From Bacteroidota bacterium (lineage in GTDB: Bacteria > Bacteroidota > Bacteroidia > Flavobacteriales_F > PHOS-HE28), in contig JACTMO010000087.1 of assembly GCA_014584605.1 (NCBI GenBank), positions 45,551-109,550 on the forward strand: 64,000 bases of DNA, read 5' to 3'. Positions within the stretch are counted from its first letter, which is position 1. Each line of letters begins with the position of its first letter. Shown here piece after piece: positions 8,967 through 18,461 of this stretch. Position numbers and translations under genes: made by a program. The notes under the pieces are model-generated. The model saw nothing but the letters and a program-made list of their open reading frames with translations. It was not told where the DNA came from and searched no databases.

Positions 8967-9602
8967 ATGGCACGTCACAATGTTTCGGACAGCGGCAGGA
9001 TCTTCAAGAGCCCGGTCCTGGAAGCGCTGACACGCACGCACATCGCCATCCCGCTCACCCTTTTTTACGGCAGCGGTGCGGGGGCCGTGCTGTATGGCAT
9101 CCTGAAGCTACAGCTGGATGTGGCGGGCAGCATCGGGCTCTTCCTGGTGGGGGCCTTCCTCTTCACGCTCGTGGAATATCTGGTCCACCGGTACTTCTAC
9201 CACATGGAGGCGGGCAGCCCGCGGAAGGCCCGTATCCAGTACATCTTCCACGGCATCCACCACGACCATCCGCGCGACAAGAAGCGGCTGGCCCTGCCCC
9301 CGGTGATGACGGTGGTGGTGGCCGCAATGTTCCTGGGGCTCTTCCGGTTGCTGCTCGGCCCTTATGGCTGGGCATTCGGCGGCGGTTTCATGGTGGGCTA
9401 CGCCACCTACCTGCTGACCCACTACGCCATCCACATCCACCGCCCGCCCAAGAACTTTCTCTCGGTGATCTGGAAGCACCACAACATGCACCATTTCGCC
9501 GATCCGGACGGCGCCTTCGGGGTGAGCTCCCCCTTCTGGGACCACGTGTTCGGCACCATGCCGCGCGATCGGCACAGCAAGCAAGGGACGGCGAAGGCCT
9601 GA
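8967..9602 (+). CDS. Fatty acid hydroxylase / sterol desaturase superfamily protein
   Basis: 211 residues with about four membrane helices. The di-iron histidine clusters are visible in order: HRYFYH, HGIHHDHP, HYAIHIH and HHNMHHF. This is the layout of the FA2H-type fatty acid 2-hydroxylases. It should insert oxygen into a membrane lipid acyl chain at the inner membrane. There is no cytochrome b5 domain as in eukaryotic FA2H. In Bacteroidota such enzymes can hydroxylate sphingolipid or ornithine-lipid chains, but nothing here fixes the substrate. The gene is monocistronic. Confidence 0.85.
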   Translation: MARHNVSDSGRIFKSPVLEALTRTHIAIPLTLFYGSGAGAVLYGILKLQLDVAGSIGLFLVGAFLFTLVEYLVHRYFYHMEAGSPRKARIQYIFHGIHHDHPRDKKRLALPPVMTVVVAAMFLGLFRLLLGPYGWAFGGGFMVGYATYLLTHYAIHIHRPPKNFLSVIWKHHNMHHFADPDGAFGVSSPFWDHVFGTMPRDRHSKQGTAKA

Positions 9603-9764
9603 GGCCCTTTCAGCAGGTCGCTCATGGGGCGGGATCCCTGCCCTGTGGGTGTCCGCCAGGGACCTCCCCAGTTGTCCATCCCACCGGCGCATGCGGGCGG
9701 TCGGGGCGATGGCGTACCGGCTGGCAGCCTCTCCCGACGTTCTTGGAGGAGGTCCGGCCAACGC

Positions 9765-10925
9765 TCAGGCCGTGGCACGGGCCACCGGGGAGGAGGGCAC
9801 CTCGAGCACCTTCTTGAGCACCTCCACGGTGCGATCGATCTCCGCGCGCGTGGTGAAGCGGCTGAAGGAGAAGCGCAGGTTCGCCCCCGTGGCCTCGGGA
9901 TACAGGGCGGCGATGACATGGCTGCCGGCATTGCTTCCGCTGCTGCAGGCACTTCCGCCGCTGCAGGCAATGCCCTCGATGTCCAGGTGGTAGATGAGCA
10001 TCTCGGCCTTGTCGTCGTCGGGGAACCGCACGCTCAGGACCGTGTACAGGCTGTCGGGGCCGATGTCCCCGTTGAACCCCACGCCCGGTATTTCGGCACG
10101 CAGACGGGTCGCCATGTGGTCCTTGAGCCCGCGCACATGGCGTTCGTGCGCATCCAGGTCCGTATAGGCCAGTTCCATGGCCTTGGCCAGGCCGACAATG
10201 CCGGCCACGTTCTCCGTGCCCCCGCGCCGGTTGCGCTCCTGCGATCCGCCTTGGATCATGGGCTTCAGGGCCAGGGCATCGCCCAGGTACAGAAAGCCGA
10301 CCCCCTTGGGGCCATGGAACTTGTGGGCGCTGGCGCTCAGCATGTCCACCGGCAGGGTGCGCAGATCGAAGGCGTAATGCCCCATGGTCTGAACCGTGTC
10401 GCTGTGGAAGATGGCCTGGTGGCGGCGGCAAAGGGCGCCGATGGCCTGCAGGTCGTTGCGGGTGCCCAGCTCGTTGTTGGCGTGCATCAGGCTCACCAGG
10501 GCCTGGGGATGGGCCGCCAGCAGCTCCTCCAGGTGCGCCAGGTCGGCGCGGCCGTCGGCATGCAGGCGCACCCAATGCACCTGGACCGCACCCTGCCGGG
10601 ACAGCTCATGTGCGGTGTGTTCAATGGCATGATGCTCAATGGGCGAGGTGATCAGGTGGCGCACCCCCCGGTCCCGCACACCGCAGACCAGGGCCATGTT
10701 GTCCGCCTCGGTCCCTCCGCTGGTGAACACGATGTTGCCGGGCATGCAGTGCAACAGGTCGGCCACGGTGCGGCGGGCCCGCTCCACTGCGGCACGGCTG
10801 CGACGGCCGAAGGCGTGGATGCTGCTGGGGTTGCCGAACTCCTCGCGCAGACAGGTGGTCATGACCTCCAGCACTTCCGGCGCCAGGGGCGTGGTGGCCG
10901 CATTGTCCAGATAGATCTTGTTCAT
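9765..10925 (-). CDS. Cysteine desulfurase (NifS/IscS class)
   Basis: 386 residues. It removes sulfur from L-cysteine as enzyme persulfide for Fe-S clusters or thio-modification, using PLP. Visible features are the N-terminal YLDNAATTP, the FGNPSSIH segment, the PLP lysine in SASAHKFHGPKG (Lys-202), RGGTEN, and the catalytic Cys loop GGSACSSGS (Cys-327). The loop length places it in group I rather than SufS. The start at 10925 gives MNKIYLDNAA, the usual start for the family. A TAATTTCG element lies on the minus strand at 11028-11035. It lies downstream of rimO but 218 bp away, so co-transcription is uncertain. Confidence 0.92.
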   Translation of the reverse strand: MNKIYLDNAATTPLAPEVLEVMTTCLREEFGNPSSIHAFGRRSRAAVERARRTVADLLHCMPGNIVFTSGGTEADNMALVCGVRDRGVRHLITSPIEHHAIEHTAHELSRQGAVQVHWVRLHADGRADLAHLEELLAAHPQALVSLMHANNELGTRNDLQAIGALCRRHQAIFHSDTVQTMGHYAFDLRTLPVDMLSASAHKFHGPKGVGFLYLGDALALKPMIQGGSQERNRRGGTENVAGIVGLAKAMELAYTDLDAHERHVRGLKDHMATRLRAEIPGVGFNGDIGPDSLYTVLSVRFPDDDKAEMLIYHLDIEGIACSGGSACSSGSNAGSHVIAALYPEATGANLRFSFSRFTTRAEIDRTVEVLKKVLEVPSSPVARATA

Positions 10926-11143
10926 GTGCCGCTTGTGGTATGTCCCGCGTATCCCGTCCTCCGGGTTTTCAGTGCAGGTCGTGTTCGGCCCGCCGCGATG
11001 GGCCGGGTCCCCAGGGCGACGGAGCCGCGAAATTACCCGCTTCGGGCGGTCGGGCGAAGGTCGTACGGCCAGGCATGCCTTTCCGGTGCGCCCACCCGCG
11101 CCCGGGCCGGGGGCCGAATGGCGCGGTACACCGGACCATGCGG

Positions 11144-12454
11144 TCACACCGGCATCGCCTCCAAATGGTGCTCCTGCGCTGCCGTGATGCGCACCTCGGC
11201 GAAGTCGCCCATACGCAGATGTCCGGCGGACGTGGGGATCAGCACCTCGTTGTCCACCTCGGGCGAGTCGTGCTCGGTCCGGGCGATGTAACGACCTCCT
11301 TCCGCCTTGTCCACCAGCACACGGAAGACCCTGCCCACCTTGGCCTGGTTCAGTTCCAGGCTGATGCGGGCCTGCAGGTCCATGACCTCCTGCGCACGCT
11401 GCTCTTTCACTTCCGCCGGCACATCGTCCTCCATGCCGTACGCGTGGGTCTGCTCCTCGTGGCTGTACGTGAAGCAGCCCAGGCGATCGAAGCGCATGCG
11501 TTCGATCCAGCGGAGGCTGTCGGCATGGTCCGCCTCGGTCTCGCCCGGAAAACCGGTGATGAGCGTGGTGCGGATGGCGATGCCGGGGACCTTTGCGCGG
11601 ATGGCGGCCACCAACGCTTCGGTCCGCTCCTGGGTGATGCCGCGCCGCATGCGGGTGAGCATGCGCGTGCTGCCGTGCTGCAACGGCATGTCCAGGTAGT
11701 TGCAGATGTTGGTCCGGTCGCGCATCACGTCCAGCACCTCCATGGGGAAGCCGCTGGGAAAGGCGTAGTGCAGGCGGATCCATTCGATGCCTTCCACGTC
11801 GCTCAGCCGGGCAAGCAGTTCGGCCAGGTTGCGCTTGCCGTAGAGGTCGAGACCGTAGTACGTCAGGTCCTGGGCGATGAGCATCAGTTCCTTCACGCCT
11901 TGTGCGGCCAGGCTCTTGGCCTGGGCCACCAGCTGCTCCATGGGCACGCTGACATGTCCGCCCCGCATCAAGGGGATGGCGCAGAAGGAGCACTTGCGGT
12001 CGCAGCCCTCGCTCACCTTGAAGTAGGCGAAGTGGGCCGGTGTGGTGAGCAGCCGCTCCCCCACCAGTTCGTGCTTGTAGTCGGCCTTCAACGTCTTCAG
12101 CAGGCGCGGCAGGTCGCGGGTGCCGAACCAGGCGTCCACCTGGGGGATGCCTTCCTTCAGTTCGGGCGCATAGCGCTGGCTGAGACAGCCGGTCACATAC
12201 ACCTTCTCCACCTCGCCCCGGTCCTTGGCCGCCGCCCAACCCAGGATGGTGTCGATGCTCTCCTGCTTGGCGTTCTCGATGAATCCGCAGGTGTTGATCA
12301 CCACCACGTTGTGCCCGTCGTGCCGGGCCTCGTGCTCCACGGCAATGCCGTTGGCCCGCAACTGGGCCATCATCACCTCGCTGTCCACGGTGTTCTTCGA
12401 GCAGCCGAGGGTGACGACGTTGACCTTGGTGGGCTTGCGCGTGCGGGCTTTCAT
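11144..12454 (-). CDS. rimO: Ribosomal protein S12 methylthiotransferase RimO
   Basis: 436 residues, the normal length. RimO is a radical-SAM enzyme that adds a methylthio group to an Asp of ribosomal protein S12. The N-terminal MTTase domain has three Fe-S cysteines in LGCSKN, NTCGF and TGCLSQRY. The radical-SAM cluster is GCDRKCSFC. A C-terminal TRAM domain includes GRVFRVLVD and EVDNEVLI. The LGCSKN start and TGCLSQRY distinguish RimO from MiaB. In many Bacteroidota rimO follows ftsY; here it is about 5 kb away from it. Confidence 0.95.
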   Translation of the reverse strand: MKARTRKPTKVNVVTLGCSKNTVDSEVMMAQLRANGIAVEHEARHDGHNVVVINTCGFIENAKQESIDTILGWAAAKDRGEVEKVYVTGCLSQRYAPELKEGIPQVDAWFGTRDLPRLLKTLKADYKHELVGERLLTTPAHFAYFKVSEGCDRKCSFCAIPLMRGGHVSVPMEQLVAQAKSLAAQGVKELMLIAQDLTYYGLDLYGKRNLAELLARLSDVEGIEWIRLHYAFPSGFPMEVLDVMRDRTNICNYLDMPLQHGSTRMLTRMRRGITQERTEALVAAIRAKVPGIAIRTTLITGFPGETEADHADSLRWIERMRFDRLGCFTYSHEEQTHAYGMEDDVPAEVKEQRAQEVMDLQARISLELNQAKVGRVFRVLVDKAEGGRYIARTEHDSPEVDNEVLIPTSAGHLRMGDFAEVRITAAQEHHLEAMPV

Positions 12455-12463
12455 CGGGGTCGG

Positions 12464-12471
12464 CGAAGGTA
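12464..12471 (-). promoter_or_regulatory. -7 element of rimO
   Basis: The minus strand reads TACCTTCG, 9 nt before the rimO start codon. Confidence 0.55.
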
Positions 12472-12647
12472 AAGCCGGGTGGACCTCCCCGCGGCCGGAC
12501 CGGGCCTGGGCCGGGCTTGCTCCGGGCATGGCCGGAGGATGGACGAACGGAAAGAACGACCGTTCACCGCAGCGGTCATTCCCGTCCCCCTTTGGCCGCG
12601 TGGCGGGGCTCGCATCTTTGCGGCCTGCGGAGTATCTTGCACGGGCC

Positions 12648-13301
12648 ATGTCCAAGGAGACCCCAACGATCCTCATCGCCGACGACCACAGCATCGTCCG
12701 CCGCGGCTTCAAGAACCTGATGGCCCTCCGGATACCGCATGTGAAGGTGGAGGGTGTGGCGGATGCCGTCGGCCTGCGGAAGCGGCTGGCGCAAGGGCCG
12801 CGTCCCGACCTGATCGTGCTCGACCTGCAATTGCCGGACGGCAATGGCATGGACCTGCTGCCCAAACTGTGCGCCAACGCATCGCAGCCGCCCGTGCTGG
12901 TGTATTCCATGAACCCGGTGCGGATCCACGGGGTCCAGTCCATGCGGATGGGCGCCATGGGCTATGTGAGCAAGGAGGCTTCGGAAGAGGACGTGGTGGC
13001 TGCGGTGCAATGCGTGCTGTCCGGGAAGTCCTACCACAATCCCGAACTGCCCGTGCGCCGGTCCAGGTCCGGTGCCGCACAGGGCGTGGACCACGATCCC
13101 CTGGCACGGCTCTCGGGGCGTGAGCTCATGGTGCTCGACCTGCTGCTCACCGGCCAGGGGGTGAAGGAAGTGGCGGAAAAGCTCGGCCTGGGCATCTCCA
13201 CGGTGGGCACGTACAAGAACCGGATCTACGAGAAACTGGGGGTGAACAACATCCTGGACCTGCAGACCGCGGTCCAGCTGCACCGCAAGGGTGCGCATTG
13301 A
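12648..13301 (+). CDS. LuxR/NarL-family response regulator
   Basis: 217 residues. The receiver domain has the acidic pair Asp-12/Asp-13, the phospho-acceptor Asp-59 (LIVLDLQLPDG) and Lys-109 (YVSKEA). The C-terminal LuxR helix-turn-helix (about residues 147-212) contains LSGRELMVLDLLLTGQGVKE and STVGTYKNRIYEKLGV. It should bind DNA when phosphorylated. The TGA stop overlaps the ATG of the histidine kinase by one base, so the two are a translationally coupled pair. The ATG at 12648 follows a TATCTTGC promoter-like element (12633-12640). Confidence 0.9.
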   Translation: MSKETPTILIADDHSIVRRGFKNLMALRIPHVKVEGVADAVGLRKRLAQGPRPDLIVLDLQLPDGNGMDLLPKLCANASQPPVLVYSMNPVRIHGVQSMRMGAMGYVSKEASEEDVVAAVQCVLSGKSYHNPELPVRRSRSGAAQGVDHDPLARLSGRELMVLDLLLTGQGVKEVAEKLGLGISTVGTYKNRIYEKLGVNNILDLQTAVQLHRKGAH

Positions 13302-16300
13302 TGGCCCTCCGGCCTGCCACCGCGCTCCTGGGTCTGCTGCTCGTGCTCGGGCAGAGCGTCTTCAGCCAGTCCCCGCACTATTACGAGTGGCGGCATTTCA
13401 CCAATCGGAACGGCCTGCCGCAGAACAGTGTGAGCGACATGGCCTGGGACCAGGCGGGAAACCTCTGGCTTACCACCCAGGGCGGCCTGGCCCGATGCGA
13501 CGGTCGCTTTATCCGGCCCATTCCGTTGAAGGTCGGCTCCCCATCGCGCCAGCTGATCCATCTGTTGCGGACCACCACCGGACAAGTGTTGACCTTCGAC
13601 GCATCGGGAGCCACGCACCGCCTGCAGGATGGGGTTCCCCTGCCCCTGCCTTCCACGGACGCTGATCCGCGCGTTCCCACCGGCACCTTGCCGTCCGAGC
13701 GTCAGCTGGGCTTCCTGCTTCGGGCCTGCAGGAAAATGGACTGGCAGTCTCCTCTGACATGCGCACAGGACAGTTCGGTCTGGCTGTTGACCCATCAAAA
13801 GCAAGCGGTCTGGTTCCGGGACACCGTGCAAGTACGAACGATGGACCTGCCAGCACCAGCGGTCGCTCTGTTCACCTTGTCCGATGCCGTGCATCTCGTA
13901 GATGGCAGCGGATCGGTCCATCGCTTTGATCCCCGGGCGGGGAGCCTGTCCGCGGTCACGGCGCCCCAAGCGATGACGACCACGGGAAGATGGTTCGCGC
14001 AACCTGGGGCGGCCTATATTCTCGTTCTGGTCGAGGACAGCCTGTACGTGCTGCGCAGGGCCGGGGTGGATGCGCTGGAAGCCCGTTGGCTGGAGGTGGA
14101 CCTCCCTCCGCACAGCGACATCACCAGCATCCTTTATGATGAGCACTCGGCCGTGCTGGCCGTATCCACGCTCACCCAGGGGGTCTTTCTGTACCGCCCG
14201 CAGTGGTTCAGCAACCTGCAATGCATGGACGCGGCGATCGTGCGCGACAACGCGTTCTACGGGCAGGCCGACCTGGCCGATGGGCGGCTGTTCACGGCGG
14301 ATCATCTGGGCCAGGGCGTGGTGTTCGAGAACGGCAGATGCGTGGCAGCCCCCGAGCAGCTCAAGCGCCTCGACCCGTATTCCATGGCCCGGGACGCAGC
14401 GGGCGCCCTGTACTTCACGGACGTGAACGGGATCAGGCGGTACGAGCCCTCCGCCCCGCATGCCACCACCCTGGTGAACAGCGGTGAGGCCCGGGCCATC
14501 ATGGTCCTCGATCGGGACACGCTGTGGGCCTTGAGCCGGGTGGCCTTTGGATGGGTGAAAGGGGACACCCTCCATCTGGACGTGGCCTTGGAGGACCCCG
14601 ATCCGGAGCACGACCCCGTGACCCTGTGCCGTGGGCCCGACGGCCGCTGGTGGTATGGCCAGGCGGAAGGGGCCTTCATCCTGGACCATGGCGCCGTTCA
14701 ACGTCCCATACCCGTGGAGGGGCTCCAGGGGGCCAGTGTGCGGGCCATGCACCGGCTGGCCGACCTGCTGCTCATCGGCACCTACGGCCACGGCGCCTTC
14801 GTGCACGACGGCCGCACGCTCCGCGCGTTGCCCATGGACGAGCGCGAAGCCCTGCGGCACACCCATGCCTTTGCGCCGACCGCGAACGGCACCATCTGGA
14901 TCTCGACCAACAACGGTCTTCTGCGCACCACCGAACGCGACCTGCTGGCCTGGGTCGCGGACAGCACGCAACGCCCCTACATCGCGCGCTACGACGAGGA
15001 GGACGGCCTGGCCGGGTCCGAGCTGAACGGAGGGTGCCGCCCGTCCTTCCTGACCCTATCCTCCGGGTGGATGTCCTTTCCATCCATGCGCGGACTGGTC
15101 CAGTTCGATCCCGCCACGGTGCAGGATCCCTGGCCTGCGGCCAGGGTCCGGCCCACCCTGCTCCAGGTGGATGGTGTAGCGATGCCGGTGGCAGCCCGCG
15201 TCGAACTGCCCCCGGACCATCACGAAGTGGTGCTCCAATTCGCTTTGACGTATTGGGGTAACGCCGCCAACGTACAGCTGGAGCACCGCCTGGAGGGCGT
15301 GCGGGACAACTGGAGCCCGCTCCCCACGGCCGGCAGCGAGATCCATCTCGGCCTGTTGCCACCGGGCGAGGCCCGACTGGTGGTGCGCAAGGTGGGCGGT
15401 CCGCTCCGCGGCGAGCCGGAGGCCTTCGCGATGGTGCTGTCGGTGCCCCTGCCCTGGTACCGGACATGGTGGGCCGGGGTCTGCTTCGTGTGCCTGGCGG
15501 CGCTGATCGGCGTGCTCCTGCACCGCTGGCGGGTCATGTGGCTGCGCGCCTCGAACGCCCGGCTCGCCTCCCTGGTGGGCGAACGGACGAAGGCGCTCTC
15601 CGAGGCCAACAGCGGCCTCACGGCAGCCCTGCATCATCAGGAGAAGCTCATCGCCATCATCGCGCACGATGTGGTGCATCCGCTGCGCTTCCTTTCCCGC
15701 GTGGCGCGCGACGCGCGTGCCATGCACCAGCGCCACGAGGACCCCGAAGAGCTCAGGCACACGCTGGACGACCTGGAAGGCGCCACCCGCAAGCTGTTCA
15801 CCAACGCCAGCGACCTGCTGGGCTGGGTCCGGTCGCAGCACGCCCAGGAGCCCCAGCGCCGGGTGTCGGTGGACCTGCAGCAGAGCGTGGCCACGGCGTT
15901 CGACCGCATCGCGGAGCTGGCCGGCGACACCGAGCGATGCAACGCGGTACCGGCCGGGACGCGAACGGCCACGGACCCCGACGTGCTGGCCATCGTGCTC
16001 AACAACCTGCTGATGAACGCGGTATTGCACGGCCGGGCGCAGCGTATCACGGTCGCCATGGCCGACGGGCCCGGCGTGGTGCTGCGGGTGAGCGATGACG
16101 GGTCGGGGATGAGCCCCGAACAGTTGGACCGCGTACGCAAGGAGCTGGAAGGTGCTGCCGAGGGCCAGGGCAGGGCCGGGGGCACCGCGATCGGCCTGGG
16201 CTATGTGATCATCGCCGAATGCCTGCGCCTGCTGCACGCCAAAGCGGTGATACACAGCGGCGAGCAAGGCACCACGATCGAGGTCCAGCTGCCCTCCCCG

Positions 16301-16303
16301 TAA
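13301..16303 (+). CDS. Sensor histidine kinase with two-component regulator propeller
   Basis: 1000 residues. It has a signal peptide (about 1-23), then a periplasmic sensor of Reg_prop-type propeller blades (for example NGLPQNSVSDMAWDQAGNLW at about 34-53). A Y_Y_Y domain (about 640-705) and one TM helix (about 721-742) follow. The kinase core has the phospho-accepting His-789 in AHDVVHP, the N box NNLLMNAVLHG (about 901), the G1 box DDGSGM (about 932) and the G2 region GTAIGLGY. There is no C-terminal receiver, so the partner is probably the upstream LuxR regulator. The sensor architecture resembles sugar-sensing kinases but lacks the fused AraC domain. The ligand is unknown. Confidence 0.9.
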   Translation: MALRPATALLGLLLVLGQSVFSQSPHYYEWRHFTNRNGLPQNSVSDMAWDQAGNLWLTTQGGLARCDGRFIRPIPLKVGSPSRQLIHLLRTTTGQVLTFDASGATHRLQDGVPLPLPSTDADPRVPTGTLPSERQLGFLLRACRKMDWQSPLTCAQDSSVWLLTHQKQAVWFRDTVQVRTMDLPAPAVALFTLSDAVHLVDGSGSVHRFDPRAGSLSAVTAPQAMTTTGRWFAQPGAAYILVLVEDSLYVLRRAGVDALEARWLEVDLPPHSDITSILYDEHSAVLAVSTLTQGVFLYRPQWFSNLQCMDAAIVRDNAFYGQADLADGRLFTADHLGQGVVFENGRCVAAPEQLKRLDPYSMARDAAGALYFTDVNGIRRYEPSAPHATTLVNSGEARAIMVLDRDTLWALSRVAFGWVKGDTLHLDVALEDPDPEHDPVTLCRGPDGRWWYGQAEGAFILDHGAVQRPIPVEGLQGASVRAMHRLADLLLIGTYGHGAFVHDGRTLRALPMDEREALRHTHAFAPTANGTIWISTNNGLLRTTERDLLAWVADSTQRPYIARYDEEDGLAGSELNGGCRPSFLTLSSGWMSFPSMRGLVQFDPATVQDPWPAARVRPTLLQVDGVAMPVAARVELPPDHHEVVLQFALTYWGNAANVQLEHRLEGVRDNWSPLPTAGSEIHLGLLPPGEARLVVRKVGGPLRGEPEAFAMVLSVPLPWYRTWWAGVCFVCLAALIGVLLHRWRVMWLRASNARLASLVGERTKALSEANSGLTAALHHQEKLIAIIAHDVVHPLRFLSRVARDARAMHQRHEDPEELRHTLDDLEGATRKLFTNASDLLGWVRSQHAQEPQRRVSVDLQQSVATAFDRIAELAGDTERCNAVPAGTRTATDPDVLAIVLNNLLMNAVLHGRAQRITVAMADGPGVVLRVSDDGSGMSPEQLDRVRKELEGAAEGQGRAGGTAIGLGYVIIAECLRLLHAKAVIHSGEQGTTIEVQLPSP

Positions 16304-16337
16304 CCCGGGGACCAAGGGGTCCGTTCAAGCGCCTGCG

Positions 16338-16832
16338 ATGACAGATCCCAACAGCAACCTCATCCGGTACGAAGGTCTGCTCACCAGCGAGGTACGCGTA
16401 CAGCTCGCCGACCTGCTGATGGCCATCGCGCTCACCAACCTGGGCTCGCGGGGCGACCTGAAGAAGCTGTTCGGCGTGGCCGTGGAACTGCTGGACAACG
16501 CGCAGCGTTACTGTTCAGCGGGCAGCATCTCCTTTCAATGGCGCATCCAGGGGGCCGAACTGGTGATCGAGATCAGCAACCTGGCCGACAAGAACGATGC
16601 GGACCGGCTGCTCGCCATCGTGTCCTCGATCCAGTGCATGTCCGCCGAACAGATCGCCGAGGCCTTCAAGCATCAGCTGCAGGACCCCACGTTCGGGGAG
16701 AAAGGAGGCGCTGGCCTGGGCATGCTGCAGATCGCCCGCAAGGTGGGCAACCGCATCACCGCCGCCGTGAGCCCTGAAAGCGACGGCGCCTATCGCTGCA
16801 CCAGCCAGGTCACCACCCTTCTCCGGTCCTGA
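16338..16832 (+). CDS. SiaB-type protein kinase (DUF6272)
   Basis: 164 residues with a GHKL/HATPase fold. There is an N box with Asn-54 (VAVELLDNAQRY) and a glycine-rich lid (GEKGGAGLGMLQIARK, about 113-128). This matches SiaB, which in Pseudomonas phosphorylates SiaC on a Ser/Thr. It starts 34 bases after the histidine kinase stop and is followed after 9 bases by a SiaC gene. The order argues that the kinase and its substrate are expressed with the two-component pair. No SiaA-type phosphatase was found in the window. Confidence 0.8.
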   Translation: MTDPNSNLIRYEGLLTSEVRVQLADLLMAIALTNLGSRGDLKKLFGVAVELLDNAQRYCSAGSISFQWRIQGAELVIEISNLADKNDADRLLAIVSSIQCMSAEQIAEAFKHQLQDPTFGEKGGAGLGMLQIARKVGNRITAAVSPESDGAYRCTSQVTTLLRS

Positions 16833-16841
16833 TCGAACGCC

Positions 16842-17249
16842 ATGTACACGCTTCACATCCCGGCCACGCGTACCACACCCGAGGTGCATTTCCAGCCCGA
16901 AGCCGGTCATTGCACCCTGACCGGGGTATCCATTCCGGAGCATGCCCAGGAGTTCTACCAGCCGGTGATCCAATGGCTGGAGACCTTTCTCGCGTACCAC
17001 CGGGGTCCGGTGACGCTGCGCATCGCCCTCACCTATTTCAACTCCTCTTCGCTGAAGGCCCTGTACATTCTGTTGGGCAGGGCGCGCGAGGCCCAGCGGA
17101 TGGGAAGCTCCGTGCGCGTGATCTGGGTGGTGGAGGAGGACGATGAGTTCATGCTGGAGTCCAGCGCGTACTTCGCCGAACTGCTCGGCGTGCAGATGGA
17201 TATCGAGATGACCGGTGAAGGCGGTACCGGCGAACGCCGGGCGGTCTGA
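16842..17249 (+). CDS. SiaC-type regulatory phosphoprotein (DUF1987)
   Basis: 135 residues. The family signature is LTYFNSSSLKALYILLGRA. In Pseudomonas SiaC the phosphorylated residue is Thr-68 in a YFNT context; here the same position is Ser-68. In the known system, unphosphorylated SiaC binds and activates an output enzyme and SiaB phosphorylation releases it. The output partner here is unknown. It is the last gene of the operon and ends 8 bases from the convergent ftsY stop. A second copy lies at 34643-35035. Confidence 0.8.
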   Translation: MYTLHIPATRTTPEVHFQPEAGHCTLTGVSIPEHAQEFYQPVIQWLETFLAYHRGPVTLRIALTYFNSSSLKALYILLGRAREAQRMGSSVRVIWVVEEDDEFMLESSAYFAELLGVQMDIEMTGEGGTGERRAV

Positions 17250-17257
17250 CCGGCTGG

Positions 17258-18211
17258 TCAGTCCCGGGCGAAAAGCCCTTCCACGAAGGCCTTCCGGTCG
17301 AATTCCTGCAGATCGTCGATACCCTCCCCGATACCGAGATAGCGGATCGGCACCTGGAATTCGTGGCTGATGCCGATGGCCACCCCGCCCTTGGCCGTGC
17401 CGTCGATCTTGGTGAGCGCCAGCGCGGTCACGTCCGTGGCCTTGGTGAACTGCCGGGCCTGCTCCACAGCGTTCTGGCCGGTGCTGGCGTCGAGGACGAG
17501 GAGCACTTCATGCGGTGCATCGGGCAACACTTTGCGCATCACGTTGCGCACCTTGGTGAGCTCGTTCATGAGGTTCACCTTGTTGTGCAAACGACCGGCG
17601 GTGTCGATGATCACCACGTCGAAGCCTTTGGCCTTGGCGCTTTCCACCGCATCGTAGGCCACTGCGGCCGGGTCGGCACCCATGCCTTGGGCCACCACGG
17701 GCACCCCGACGCGTTCGCCCCAGATCCGCAACTGGTCCACGGCGGCGGCCCGGAAGGTGTCCGCCGCGCCCAGCATCACGCTCAATCCCTCCTTTTTGAG
17801 CCGGTGGGCCAGCTTGCCGATGGTGGTGGTCTTGCCCACGCCGTTGACGCCCACGACCATGATCACGTGGGGCTTGGTCCCCTCGCGCACAGGAGGCGGG
17901 TCTTTCATGAGGGCGATGATCTCCTCGCGGAGGATGCGGCCCAGTTCCTCGGTGCCCATGTACTTATCGCGGGCCACGCGTTCCTGCACCCGCCGGATGA
18001 TCGTCAGGGTGGTCTCCACCCCCACGTCACTGCTCACCAGCACCTCCTCCAGGTCGTCCAGGACGGCCTCATCCACCGTTGTGCGCCCCACGAGCATCCG
18101 GCCGAGCTTGCCGAGCAGGCCGCCGCGCGAGCGCTCCAGGCCCGTGGCCAGGGCCTTCCGGTCGGCCGTCCCTTGAGCCTTGTCCCTGCCGAAGATCCCG
18201 AACAGCGCCAT
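17258..18211 (-). CDS. ftsY: Signal recognition particle receptor FtsY
   Basis: 317 residues, short because it lacks the long acidic N-terminal region of enteric FtsY, as is usual in Bacteroidota. It docks SRP-ribosome complexes at the membrane. It has the NG domain with G1 [10 protein letters not shown] (121-130), [31 protein letters not shown] and [10 protein letters not shown]. It is the last gene of the rpmB-rpmG-DUF4295-ftsY unit. A hairpin (18228-18259) separates it from DUF4295. Confidence 0.97.
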   Translation of the reverse strand: MALFGIFGRDKAQGTADRKALATGLERSRGGLLGKLGRMLVGRTTVDEAVLDDLEEVLVSSDVGVETTLTIIRRVQERVARDKYMGTEELGRILREEIIALMKDPPPVREGTKPHVIMVVGVNGVGKTTTIGKLAHRLKKEGLSVMLGAADTFRAAAVDQLRIWGERVGVPVVAQGMGADPAAVAYDAVESAKAKGFDVVIIDTAGRLHNKVNLMNELTKVRNVMRKVLPDAPHEVLLVLDASTGQNAVEQARQFTKATDVTALALTKIDGTAKGGVAIGISHEFQVPIRYLGIGEGIDDLQEFDRKAFVEGLFARD

Positions 18212-18227
18212 ATCATGCCTGGATGCA

Positions 18228-18259
18228 CAAAGGCCCGTGCCGGAGGGCGCAGGCCTTTG
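18228..18259 (-). other. Intercistronic hairpin between DUF4295 and ftsY
   Basis: CAAAGGCC pairs with GGCCTTTG around a 16-nt interior. It lies 21 bases after the DUF4295 stop and 16 bases before the ftsY start. With no U-run it could be a leaky terminator or a processing site setting ftsY below the ribosomal protein genes. Confidence 0.5.
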
Positions 18260-18280
18260 CAGGTCCGTCCATGGGGACGG

Positions 18281-18439
18281 TCACTTCTTGTGGGCGAGGA
18301 ACTTCTCGGCCTCGTCGGCGGGCATCACCGATTCCTGGAACTGGTAGCCCCCGGTCTTGGTGTTCTTCACCATGCGGATGACCTTGGTGAACACCTTGGC
18401 GTCCGCCTTCTTCAGGGTAGCAACGACCTTCTTTGCCAT
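18281..18439 (-). CDS. DUF4295 small basic protein
   Basis: 52 residues beginning MAKKVVATLKKADAK and ending EKFLAHKK. This tiny lysine-rich protein family occurs in Bacteroidota between rpmG and ftsY, as here, and its position suggests a ribosome-associated role. The gene is 22 bases downstream of rpmG and has its own ATG. No function is established that I can name. Confidence 0.9.
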   Translation of the reverse strand: MAKKVVATLKKADAKVFTKVIRMVKNTKTGGYQFQESVMPADEAEKFLAHKK

Positions 18440-18461
18440 GTCTCATGCGCCGCAGCGCCGT

